From the NCBI GenBank assembly GCA_023055355.1, contig JALJCS010000054.1, positions 1-64,000 on the forward strand: a DNA stretch of 64,000 nucleotides. Direction: 5' to 3'. The translations under genes were made by a program, and so were the position numbers. Numbering within the stretch: the first letter of the stretch is position 1; every line of letters begins with the position of its first letter. The notes under the pieces are model-generated. The model worked only from the letters and a program-made list of their open reading frames with translations. It was not told the DNA's origin and made no database searches. Of this stretch, positions 35,827 to 45,868 are shown piece by piece. Origin of the DNA: Agelaius tricolor (Eukaryota; Chordata; Aves; Passeriformes; Icteridae).

Positions 35827-37084
35827 CTCCAAGGGTTTAAAATGAGGGCTCACTCATCCTCCTCTGAGGTCATTTCATCTCCAAAAATCCTGCAGCAGGG
35901 AGACCTACAGCTCTGCATTGTGTCACAAGAACAGCTACCTTCTGTTAGATTTTTAAGCAAAAACAAAATTTCCACAATATTTCTTTTTTCCCACCTTTGA
36001 CCACGCTCTTCAGTCTCCTCCCTTGTGCCCTTGGAGATTTTTATTATTTCATGATTTGTAAGGCAGAAACTCCTCCCTGCACTCCCAGTAACCAAGAGAA
36101 CCCTCAATCAAAGGGAGATCAGATCAGACAAAGCCCTTCAGATCTCCAGCAGCACAAAGAGGATCAGCTATGGCCTGGAGCAACACAACCTTCACAGGCT
36201 ATTTCAGGGAGGTTAAGCAAATTTGGCTCAATAACACAAGTTTATGCCCCCTCTCCTCCCTGTAAATCATGCCCCATTCACAACACTGGAGCCCAGATTA
36301 AAGAAGACAGGGTTGATTAGCACCACAAAACTCAAAAGAGGTTAGATAATTATCCAGTCATTATCCCAGCAGAATACTTGTGGCTAACACGCACAAAAAA
36401 AAATGAAAAATTCCCCAAGTTTGGTGCTTGATGAAGCAACAGCACCTCTGCTCCAAAGAGAGGTGATTTGCAGTGATTTCAACCATCTGGAAGAGTTTTT
36501 TCAGGAGGCACAAAGCAGAGCAGAACAGGGAGCTCTGAGGGAAGGAGCTGAGGTGCTTTGAAGCAGCTGAAGGTTTCCCTGTAAGAGGGAGAGATACAGA
36601 GGCATAATTCCAATAAATCATCCCTGAGCAGGCTGATGTGGGGTGGGATCAGGGCAGGAAAAACAAAAATCCCCTCCAGGCTCTACAATCCCTGCACTTT
36701 GCAGCCAGGACTTCCACGTGCCCTGAGCACACAGTGCCCTCCTGGTGGCATTTCCCTTCCCAGTGTGGGATGGGAGTGCTGGGAATGGGATGGGGACACC
36801 ACAGCTGGGGTCACCAGGCAGCCCCCAAGATCCAAGAGACCCCAAAGCTGCCAGGACCCCCCTCTTAACAACGTTCCAGTCCTGGAGCAGGGTTTGTTGG
36901 CACAGGAAAAGGGGAAAGCAAAGCTCTAGTGGCATCCCTCAGGGCTGGAAGCTCTCCAGAAGTTCAAGACCAGCAATTTTGGGGTGGGTTCCAAGCACTT
37001 TTCATGAACAGCTCCCAGCCAGTCCAAACTTCTGAGGGCTGAGGGGACCCCAGGCATGGCCAGCTTGGGCTGCTGCCCACGTAC

Positions 37085-37185
37085 CTGAACCAGGAGCATG
37101 GAGGGTGCTGCAGAGCCAGTGAGCTCTGGAGCTATCCAGAGTGTCCCAAAATCCCTCCAGCTCCTCCTTCAGCCACCCTGGAGCT
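37085..37185 (-). CDS. Candidate coding exon, 101 bp
   Basis: The minus-strand acceptor TTTGTGCCCTACAG precedes one base, 33 codons and one base, then the donor GGTTCAG/GTACGT. The peptide begins APGWLKEELEGFWDTLDSS and ends STLHAPGS. The other two frames hit stops within 55 bases. Codon use (CTG AAG GAG GAG CTG GAG) is typical of a vertebrate exon, and the start looks like an amphipathic helix. The start phase fits the end of the exon at 51387-51561, and the end phase (1) fits the start of the exon at 4533-4583. I do not recognise it. Confidence 0.42.
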
Positions 37186-38448
37186 CTGTAGGGCACAAAC
37201 CTCAGCCCCAGCTGCCCTGCCCACCCCACAGCCTGCAGATGACCCACAGGGCACTCAGCACTGTGACAAAACAGAAAATTAGATTTATCCCCATCACACC
37301 AGTCAGGACTTTTCAAGGCACTTTTCATCCAGCCCATGCTGGGACAAGCCCTCCTTGTGCTCCTTAGGCTCTCCCATCCCAAAATTTCCCAGTCTCCAGC
37401 CTCACCACCCCAAATCAGAGCTTGGGGTCACCAGTGCTGCCCTCACCACCTCCCCTGGCAGAGCCTGACCATGGCCATGGGACACTCCACCACCTTATCC
37501 CAATCCAGAAGTGGTTTTTTTCCTTCTCCACCACAGCAGCTTCAGGCTGGGCTGATCTACAGGAGTTTTACAGGGCTGTGGGACCCAAATCCTCCAAAAA
37601 TATCCAGGAAAGGGCCACCATCCCTGAGCAGGAAGGTCCCCAAGGAGCTCCAAGGGGAACTCAGCAGCTTCCTGGTCAGGGCAGCTGTTTGTGCTGGCAG
37701 CCCCACCTGGGGACACCCCTGCACTTCATCCCAGCCTGGGACAATGCCCCACATCTCAGGCCAGCCCCAGGGCTGTGTGTGAGCAGTGGAACAAAGCTAA
37801 AAGGGCGTCTGGGAGCATCCCAGAAGCAGCTCATCCTTTCAGCATCTCCTGAGGAGATGCCCCAGGGCATCCCCCAGCTCCTGAGCATCTAGAAAAAAGG
37901 GTTGGAGGACATTAAGACAAAGATAAAGCCAAGTTCAAGAAGAGAATAGAGCAGGAGCAAATTTTACTTCTCTGCACACCCAGCAATGCATCTGGATGAT
38001 TCTTCCTCCTCTTCCCAATGGCCTGTGGCCTCTTCCTTGCTTGGATAACCCCAAACCCCCAATCCCATTCCTTTTTTGCCCACAGACAGGGGCTATCCCT
38101 ACCAGGAGCATCAGGGAAGAAACCTAGAGCTGAGAACAACAAATTCCCCATTCCTGGCAGGAATGGAGGGGAAAGAAGAAGAATAAAAATAAAAAGTTAA
38201 GAAGTGTGCACAAGAAATGCTGTCATTTATCAAACAGCAAGGTTGTCTGCGAGGCAGATCCCAATTAAGGGTGTCAGTTTGGAGTGACACAATATTCCCA
38301 GCACAAACACATTTAATTCTTGGATATAATCAGGTAGCTGGCAGAGGGAGCAGGCAGCAGCTCCTCAGAGCCTGCTCTCGAGGCTGTGAGCTGAGGTGAG
38401 CCCCAGGCACAAAATAAATGCATCTGTGCTTTTAAACATGGATATTAC

Positions 38449-38640
38449 AGAATCATGGAATTAATTGGGTTAGAAGGGACCTTAGAGACCATCCACTGCC
38501 ACCCAGGGACACCTCCCACTAGCCCAGGGTGCTCCAAGCCCTGTCCAGCCTGGCCTTGGACACTTCCAGGGATCCAGGGGCAGCCACAGCTTCTCTGGGC
38601 ACCCTGTGCCAGGGCCTCACCAGACTCACAGTTAATAATT
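38449..38640 (-). mobile_element. CR1 LINE, 3' fragment
   Basis: 'acagaatcatggaattaatt' leads into 'gggttagaagggaccttaga' and ends beyond 'ccctgtgccagggcctcacc', just before a T-run. Confidence 0.88.
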
Positions 38641-39280
38641 TTTTTTTCAAATCTCTCCTCTAAAGCTGTTCTCTTGCAGAAAGTCTCTCTATCCATAATA
38701 GACTTTAGGGTGCCTAAAAAAGCAATGTGGGCAAATTTTCCCCCTAGTGTTTCCCAGATCCAAAGAAATCTAAGCAGGTGTAGACAGAACAAAGCACTCT
38801 GCAAAAAAATCTCTGCAGCTATTTCATCTTCAGTTAAAAATCCCTCTGCACATTTGCCCCAATTTCTGCAGCCTTTAGCCCCAGATCCCAGCCCTGAGCT
38901 GGCCTTGGGGGAGGTATTTGGGCTTGTGGTGGGGCTGACCCTGAGTGGGTGCCAAAGCAGATCTGTCACACCCTCCCCAGCTGGACAAGGCAGAGAAAAC
39001 ACAACAAAAAGCTCAAGGTTGAGACCAGGGCAGGCAGAGATCCCTCACTGGTTAAATCAAGGGAAAAGCAGACTCAGTTCAGGGCAGTTTGTTTTATTTA
39101 TTGCCAATCAAATCAGAGCAGGGCAAGGAGAAGTAAACCCAAATCTTAGAAAAACCTTCCCCACACTCTTCCCTTCTTCCTGGGCTCAGCTGGGTCCACC
39201 TTGGAGCCTTCCATGAGACATGGGGACAATTCCAGCAGCTCCTCATGGAAGCCACCCTTGTACCCCTCACCCATCCCAAC

Positions 39281-40015
39281 CCCAGAAAATATTACGGCAT
39301 CAAAAGCAGAGGATTTTCCCCACCATGTGCTCATCCACACAATGGGGGTTTGGCCTTTTAACCCTTCAGCCCTTCCCAAAGTTCTGTTCATCAACTCCTT
39401 CTCTGCTGTCCAGTGGTGGTGATCACTTCCTTAAATCTCAATTGGAGGCCAGCTGTTGCTGTAGTAACAATCCCACCCTCCCAAATGTCCCAAACCCAGA
39501 TCACACCCTGGTAACAACACAAGGGGTGGGTAAAAAACAACTATAAATCTATAAAACTTCTCCTAACATATATACATACATGATATTTGCCTTTTAATTG
39601 TGAGATTGCTCATCACGTTACTCACCTATCACTTCAGGCTGTTTTCATGCTTGCTACACCTGAATTCTCCAACTCAGAATATTCTCTGTGCTCTAAAACG
39701 ATGCTACAAACACCACTAAGTACTAAAAGTTCATTGTGCTTGTGAGAAATTGTCCTCACTTTCAAAAAAATCTAAAAGGTTTATTAAAACTTAATCAAAA
39801 ATACAGCAGGAGACTGAATAGAGAAAATATGATGGCGTCAAGAGCAAAAAAACTTTTCCCTACCATGTGATCATCCACACAATGGAGGTTTGGCCTTTTA
39901 ACCCTTTGGCCCCTCCTAAAGTTCTGTTCATCAACTCCTTCCCTGCTGTCCAGTGGTGGAGATCACTTCCTTAAATCTTGGTTGGAGCCCAGCTGTTGCC
40001 ATAGTAACAATCCCC
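39281..40015 (-). mobile_element. LTR-like repeat, second tandem array
   Basis: The 33-kb unit recurs here in a rotated order. A partial unit (39281-39636, ending just before 'ggctgttttcatgcttgct' at 39637) is followed by most of another. Shared phrases such as 'gtgctcatccacacaatggg', 'ttaaatctcaattggaggcc' and 'aaaggtttattaaaactt' identify it. The first part carries an extra 'acatatatacatacatgata' segment. Confidence 0.65.
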
Positions 40016-40402
40016 CCAGTGCAGGCCTTTCCCTCTTCTGAGGGACACCAGGGCCACCCATGGGGACAGCCTCACCTCTGGAAGGGTCCTCACCCACCTG
40101 TCCTGGCCTCTCAGTTCTCCAGATGGAGCCAAGAAAGCCATTGGGTGTTTTGCTCCTGGGGTGGTCCTCTGAGGGAAACCAGAAGGCTCCTGGGAACCCA
40201 AGAGTGGGGTTTTTTGTAGTGGTGGAACCAACACTCAGCCTGCTCTGCTCCCTGACTTTATCAGTGACAATGTCCATCATCCTGTGAGCCTGGGCACGAG
40301 GGACCCTCGGGCACAGCTGGGATGCTGGGCAGGTGGCACCACTGGAACACTCCTGGAGACCCACAGGGAGCTCAGGGTGCAGAGGCCTGGACTAACACCC
40401 CC

Positions 40403-40823
40403 TTCCCTAATAATTGAAGCTCAGGAGCAAACTTCATTCCTGATTTTGGGAGCATTACCTCAGCCATGAGTGACCAGAGCAATGATTTTACCTTCACACT
40501 CCTAAACCCAACCTTATGCAGAGCTTGGAGAGTCCCAGAGCTTGTTTTAGGCAAACAGAAGAGCTGGTAGACGTCAACATTTTCATTTTAAGGCTAGCCA
40601 TGGACCTGCACCTGAGTGCTCCAGGTTCTTCACAGTTTGTGCAGAAGTCAGCAAGACACCAGAGGCATTATTAAACATGGTTTTTTCCTTCCCATCCACT
40701 CTCACAATCAGTGGGGAAAGCAGACTTGTAAATAGTCCAGTCTATCATGCAACACTGTTTATTTTCTAAGAGGTTTCCAGGCAAAACAGGGTGGGTGTTA
40801 ACTTTTTATAATCCCCTGCTCTG
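40403..40823. repeat. 421-bp dispersed duplicate, copy 1
   Basis: It starts 'ttccctaataattgaa' and ends 'ataatcccctgctctg'. It matches 43605-44026 along its whole length with scattered substitutions and small indels. On the minus strand it has a TTATAAAAAG box near one end and AATAAACA about 60 bases later, so it could be another solo LTR. Confidence 0.85.
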
Positions 40824-41632
40824 GCCTGGGAGGGGATGAGGACACTGGAGATATGGGATACCCAGGATCCCTGGGATGCTCAGGCAGAGCTGGCCTGCAA
40901 GGGGACAGGGACACTGGGCATGGGGGACCCCTGGGAGCCCCCCAGGAGTCCAGAGGAACCCCAAAATCCAGGGCCACTGGTGCCCATCAGCAGCAAGCAC
41001 AGGGCACAAAGGCAGAGGTGGCCTGAGGGGACGAGGGGCAGCGACCCTGGGCACGTTTCACATCCCCCTGCCCACTCCATGCTGGCACACAGACTCTTCC
41101 TCAGGGGTGACCAACACCAACACAGTGACCAAGGCCATTTCAGGAGGTAGCTGCACTTCATTAGTAGTAGTAGTGCACTTTGCAGCAAGGTCAAATCATC
41201 AAATTCAAACATCTTGAATTTGTCAGAATGGGCTTTTCTACATCAAAGAGACCCCCAGGGAGGGATAAGGATCAGAGAGGGGCACTCTGTGAAACCACTG
41301 AGAAAGCCACAGCTTAGCAAATGGGTTTTATGGAAAGTCCAGAGCGGGTTTGTGCTGCAAACTTAACTCTTCCACACAAAGGAGGAGCCCCAGGAGGGGC
41401 ACGGCCTCCTTCAGGGGGTCACTGCACAAGAAAGGGAGCCCCAGCAGGACTCACAGCACAGCAGGGCCTGCTTTGTGCTGCACCATGGGACTCCTGTTCT
41501 GCACATGTGGGCTTGGACTGGGCTGTAGGGTTCTGCTTTTCCTCCTCAAGAGCTTTCTGGAGAGCCAATGCGTCCCGTTGTCAGCACCTCGGCGTGGCTG
41601 AGGCGATTCTGGAGGCAGAGGGTTTGTCCAGC
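40824..41632. other. No gene recognised
   Basis: GC-richer unique-looking sequence with open frames on both strands but no exon I can close. Confidence 0.3.
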
Positions 41633-42112
41633 TGATGCCTCAGGTTTTGGCTTTTCTATTTTTCAGATTCTGTGCTGCTTTAGTGTGTGGATCTGGGCTT
41701 CATATTATGGGATGGTGAGCTCTCTGCACAGAGCAGGGAGACAAAACAATTCCTGCTCCAGCTGGGGACCAAAGACAAATGATCCAAATCTCAGACCCAA
41801 AAGCACAAACAACGTGGGCTTCAGAGAGAAAAACAAGGATGGGACTGCATGGGCTAAAGCTGGAACTGGACAATTAACTAAAGCTATAATTGGACAATTA
41901 ACTCCAATATGCAAATAGACCAAAACTTATGAAAGTGAGAGACCCCATGACTGGTTGTCCATTTTTGTGACCATTTTAGTTCACCTGGGGTGTAGCCCTG
42001 GCTGGGCTCTTGTGCTGCCCAAGGTGGATCCATTGAGGCCTTCTAATAAATCCCTACTTTATTCTTTAGCTCTGTCCAGTCTCTGTTCTGGGTCAGCCTT
42101 CACAAGGCATCA
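41633..42112 (+). mobile_element. Solo LTR, 480 bp, TGATGCC...GGCATCA termini
   Basis: The ends are short inverted repeats (TGATGCC and GGCATCA), as in LTRs. The 4-bp flanks are both CAGC (41629-41632 and 42113-42116). AATAAA lies at about 42044 ('ttctaataaatccctacttt'), so the LTR reads on the plus strand. It shares order and wording with 60229-60677, for example 'attggacaattaactcc' against 'attggacagttaactcc'. No internal viral genes are present. Confidence 0.8.
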
Positions 42113-42775
42113 CAGCCACGAGAGGAGGGACCTCGAGCACCAGACCACCCCCAGCCCAACAAAACAAGGCCCAGAACAGGTACAGAGAATCAGCCCCTTT
42201 GGAAAACACCTCCCAGACCATCAAGTGCAACCTTTAACCACATGGTTCATGTGTTTTTGCTCCTCTCAGCTCTGCCAAATCTCCCCTTGGCCTTGCCCTG
42301 ACATCTTTTGTTTCACAGCAAAGCCTCCTGTGAGGTGACACACACATGATTTAAGCCCTTGGGGCCTCCCCAACCTCACACATCATTGTCACAACCCCCT
42401 TCTTGTGCCACCCCTGCCTCTCAGGGCCACTTGGGCCACCAAACCCCCAGCCAGGACTGCTGGGCTAAAATCCCTCTGAAGTGATCCTGAACTCCCTGCC
42501 TGGTTGGATTGTGCAGGGATAAATCTGAGATTGTTTTCACACAGCCCCAGCTAAAAGTCTGTCAGATGTAAAACTGGACTTTTTAGCCAGAAAGAGCCCA
42601 AGTTTAAAAAAGTCTCAGCTCTGCTATAAATTGCCAGGATGTGTCACAAGGGAGAGAGTCCACAGGGATTAAAACACTCAGTGCCTCAGAAGGAGAAGAG
42701 TTTGTTCTGCAGTTGTAACACAGGGTGTTATCCCAGGGGTTAATTTTAGATTTTTAATAAGCAGAAATTACTCAC

Positions 42776-42894
42776 ATGGGAGCATTCTTTGAGGGGGATT
42801 GCAGACACAGACCTGTCTTGCAATCCAGCATGGCTTTTGCAGTGCTTTAAACTTCAGAAGCTTTAATTCCAAAGAGTTGTTTTGCATTTCAGCT
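42776..42894 (-). CDS. Candidate coding exon, 119 bp (weak)
   Basis: The minus-strand acceptor AATGAACTTAG precedes an open frame containing AEMQNNSLELKLLKFKALQK. The donor is CTCCCAT/GTGAGT. The Leu/Lys/Glu-rich first half resembles a coiled coil. The start phase would accept the exon at 51387-51561, but the end phase does not fit 37085-37185 directly. The acceptor is poor in pyrimidines near the AG. Confidence 0.22.
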
Positions 42895-43089
42895 CTAAGT
42901 TCATTTGGTTGGAAAGAAGCACCAGGGCCAGAGAAGATGGAAGGAATGTTTGAGGCCAGAACATCCAGGGACATTAATTAATTAACTGAAGGGCCATCAA
43001 GATGTGACAACCATGGAGACCTTATCCCTGTTAAACCCATGAAGGGGATGCCCCGCTATGGAAAATTCTTTTAAATTTATCTTTTAAAT

Positions 43090-43420
43090 CCCTCAGGGAC
43101 TGGTGATTCCAATACTGTCCTAGACAATCCTTTCCTTAATTGAGGAAATTCTGAAAGTGAGGAAATTTTCCTTAATATCCAACCTGAACCTTCCCTGGCA
43201 CAACTTGAGGCCATTTCCTCTCATCCTGTCCCTTGTTCCTTGTGAGGAGAGCCTGATCCCCACCTGGCTCCACTCTCCTGTCAGAAATCCATGGGTATTA
43301 TCCAATATTAAAGCCCCAAATGTCACATGGGACCTTCCCCCAGTGCCATTGAAGTGGACCAGGCTGGTGGTTTTGGTCAGCAGGTTCTTGCTGCAAAGTC
43401 TCAGCTCCCAGCAGGGAATT
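43090..43420 (-). mobile_element. CR1 LINE, internal 3' part, old
   Basis: 'cttaatatccaacctgaacc', 'ttccctggcacaacttgagg' and 'ccatttcctctcatcctgtc' are minus-strand CR1 landmarks. The terminal part is degraded. Confidence 0.8.
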
Positions 43421-43604
43421 TCAGAGGCCTGAGAGGTTATTTTGTGTCATGGAGATACAGCCTAACCCTGAGGGGGTCCTTCAGTAAAATCACATTTTAA
43501 GTGCTCAGATGATACCAGGATGCCTTTATCAAGGTAATGCCTGGTAACATAAGCAGGTATTAAATTGTTGTGGTCATTTAACACAAGCCTTACTACCACC
43601 ACTG

Positions 43605-44026
43605 TTCCCTAATAATTGAACCCCAAGAGCAGACTGAATTCTTCATTTTGGGAGCATTACCTCAGCCATGAGTGACCAGAGCAATGATTTTACCTTCACA
43701 CTCCTAAACCCAACCTTATGGAGAGCTTGGAGAGACCACCAGGGAGTCCCAGAGCTTGTTTTAGGCAGGTAGACATCAATATTTTCATTTTAAGGCTAGC
43801 CATGGACCTGCCCCTGAGTGCTCCAAGTTCTCCAGAATTTGTGCAGAGGTCGACAGGACACCAGAGGCATTATTAAACGTGGTTTTTTTCCTTCCCATCC
43901 ACTCTCATAATCAGTGGGGAAAGCAGACTTGTAAATAATTCAGTCTATCATGCAACACTGTTTATTTTCTAAGAGGTTTCCAGGCAAAACAGGGTGGGTG
44001 TTAACTTTTTATAATCCCCTGCTCTG
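43605..44026. repeat. 421-bp dispersed duplicate, copy 2
   Basis: Second copy of 40403-40823 in the same orientation, 3.2 kb away. Differences include a 10-bp insertion ('gaccaccagg') near 43733 and loss of the 'aaacagaagagctg' segment present in copy 1. Confidence 0.85.
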
Positions 44027-45096
44027 CTTTTGCTAACACTTGGATGGAGAAGACTGTTTGTATTTATTCATAGGAAGACAGCACACATACAAACCAAAAA
44101 AAAAAAAAACCAACAAAACCAAAAACTCCACCACAGATTAATTTTGAAGCTGCCAGTGCCAGATTGCCTCTTGGTTGGACTCTAGGTGCAGCTAAAAATC
44201 ACATGTATATGGAATTTTTTGTCTGAAATCGTGTTGCAGATGTATTTGAAGCTGCCCTGTCCAGCCTTGTGTCACCTCAGGAGGAGCTGCTGGGTGACTT
44301 GTACAAGGTTGTTCCTTCTCACACTGTGGAGGTAAAATAAAAACCAATGATCTTAGGTTTTAGTTACAATTTTGAAGCTATAGTTTTGAAGTTACAGTTT
44401 TAGTTATAGGTTTTTGAAGCAGCTCATGCTTCAAAATTCCCCCAAGCCCCTCAGAAGTGAAAAGCAAGGCTAAGCTCTCAGTGCTGCTCTCCAGGACACC
44501 TTTTTCAAGGTTCCCCTCAGTTCTTCCACACCAACCTTGTGAGTACAAGCAAAAGCTGCAATGAAATAGGAGCTCAGCAGCCAAAGGCCCTGGGGGGGTC
44601 ACAGGGGGTGTGCAGCAGAGCTGGGTTCCTACACTGAACATTTAAACACAGAGCTCATTAAATAAGCATCAGCCCCACCCCACATCTGCCACTGGAGCTG
44701 TTGTGAGAGCTGCTCTCCAAATTCCCATTTCATACTACAAGTGGTGGCTCCAAGCAAATAAACTCACACTCCCCTCCAAGACACACAGCTCTGCTGCCTC
44801 CCCAGATGCAGATTTAAATATCAAACCAGCCTGTCCTTTCAGACTCCTCCAAAAACATGTCACTGGCACATTCCCTCATCTGCAGAGCTGGAGAGACCCA
44901 GCGGCCCTGGCGTGCTCGTGACATCTGAACGCCCTCCAGCTCGTTTTTATCTGCTGTGAACTTGGAGTCAAGGTCAGGGCTGCACTCACAGACCTTTTCT
45001 CCTCCAAGAACCTCTGCTCTGCTCCAGGCAGTGCCTGCATCACACCTTCCCCCATTCCTGACAGGAGGCAGAGCTCCAGCATCAACATCAGGGTCC
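44027..45096. other. No gene supported
   Basis: A minus-strand open frame near 44430-44600 containing LEKGVLESSTESLALLFTSE reads protein-like but has no fitting donor. An A-run lies at 44095-44112. Confidence 0.3.
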
Positions 45097-45466
45097 ACCA
45101 AACTGCCCATGGGGCATGGGATGAGAACCACAGTGCTGGAGGAGGCTCCAAGGAGAACCTACTGCAGCCTTCCAGGGCCTGAGGGGCTCCAGAAGAGCTG
45201 GAGAGGGATTTGGGACAAGGGATGGAGGGACAGGACAAGGAGGAGTGGCCTTCTACTGAAGGAAGAAAGGTTTAGATGGGATATTGGGAATAAATTCTTC
45301 CCTGTGAGGGCGGAGAGGCCCTGGACAGGAAGGAGTCCTTTCTGTCCACACAGGTGGGGAAAGCTCTACAGTTCCTCACATTCCCATTCCTCACTCTCTG
45401 GTGAGTCTCTCCAAGGCAGTGCTCTGAGGATTTCCCTGAGGGGGAAGGATTCAGAGGATTCCAAAC
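45097..45466 (+). mobile_element. CR1-containing segment, first tandem copy
   Basis: It begins 'caccaaactgcccatggggc' and contains CR1 body sequence ('gagaacctactgcagccttc', 'gatgggatattgggaataaa'). CR1 similarity stops near 45326 after 'ccctggacagg'. The whole 370-bp segment is repeated, starting at 45467. Confidence 0.85.
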
Positions 45467-45868
45467 ACCAAACTGCTCACGGGGCATGGGATGACAACCA
45501 TGGTGCAGGAGGAGGCTCCAAGGAGAACCTACTGCAGCCTTCCAGGGCCTGAGGGGCTCCAGGAGAGCTGGAGAGGAACCTGGGACAAGGGATGGAGGGA
45601 CAGGACAAGGAGGAGTGGCCTTCTACTGAAGGAAGAAAGGTTTAGATGGGATATTTGGAATAAATTCTTCCCTGTAAGGGTGGAGAGGCCCTGGACAGGG
45701 TGCCCAGAGCAGCTGTGGCTCCCCCTGGATCCTTGGAAGTGCCCAAGGCCAGGCTGGACAGGGCTTGGAGCCACCTGGGACAGTGGAAGGTGTCCTGCCA
45801 TGGCAGGGGATAGCACTGGGTGACTTTTAAGGTCCTTTCCAACCCAAACCATTCCACGGCTCTGTGAT
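45467..45868 (+). mobile_element. CR1 LINE, second tandem copy with complete 3' end
   Basis: It repeats the preceding segment ('caccaaactgctcacggggc' at 45467) and then continues through 'ggtgcccagagcagctgtgg' to the CR1 terminus 'aacccaaaccattccacgg'. Confidence 0.9.

Noticed and set aside
39963..40364. Minus-strand frame next to the LTR-like array as a retroviral gene remnant
   Set aside because: No gag, pol or env motif is visible; the plus strand is open as well.
44430..44600. Minus-strand frame with GNLEKGVLESSTESLALLF
   Set aside because: Reads like protein, but the only donors are poor and no phase partner was found.
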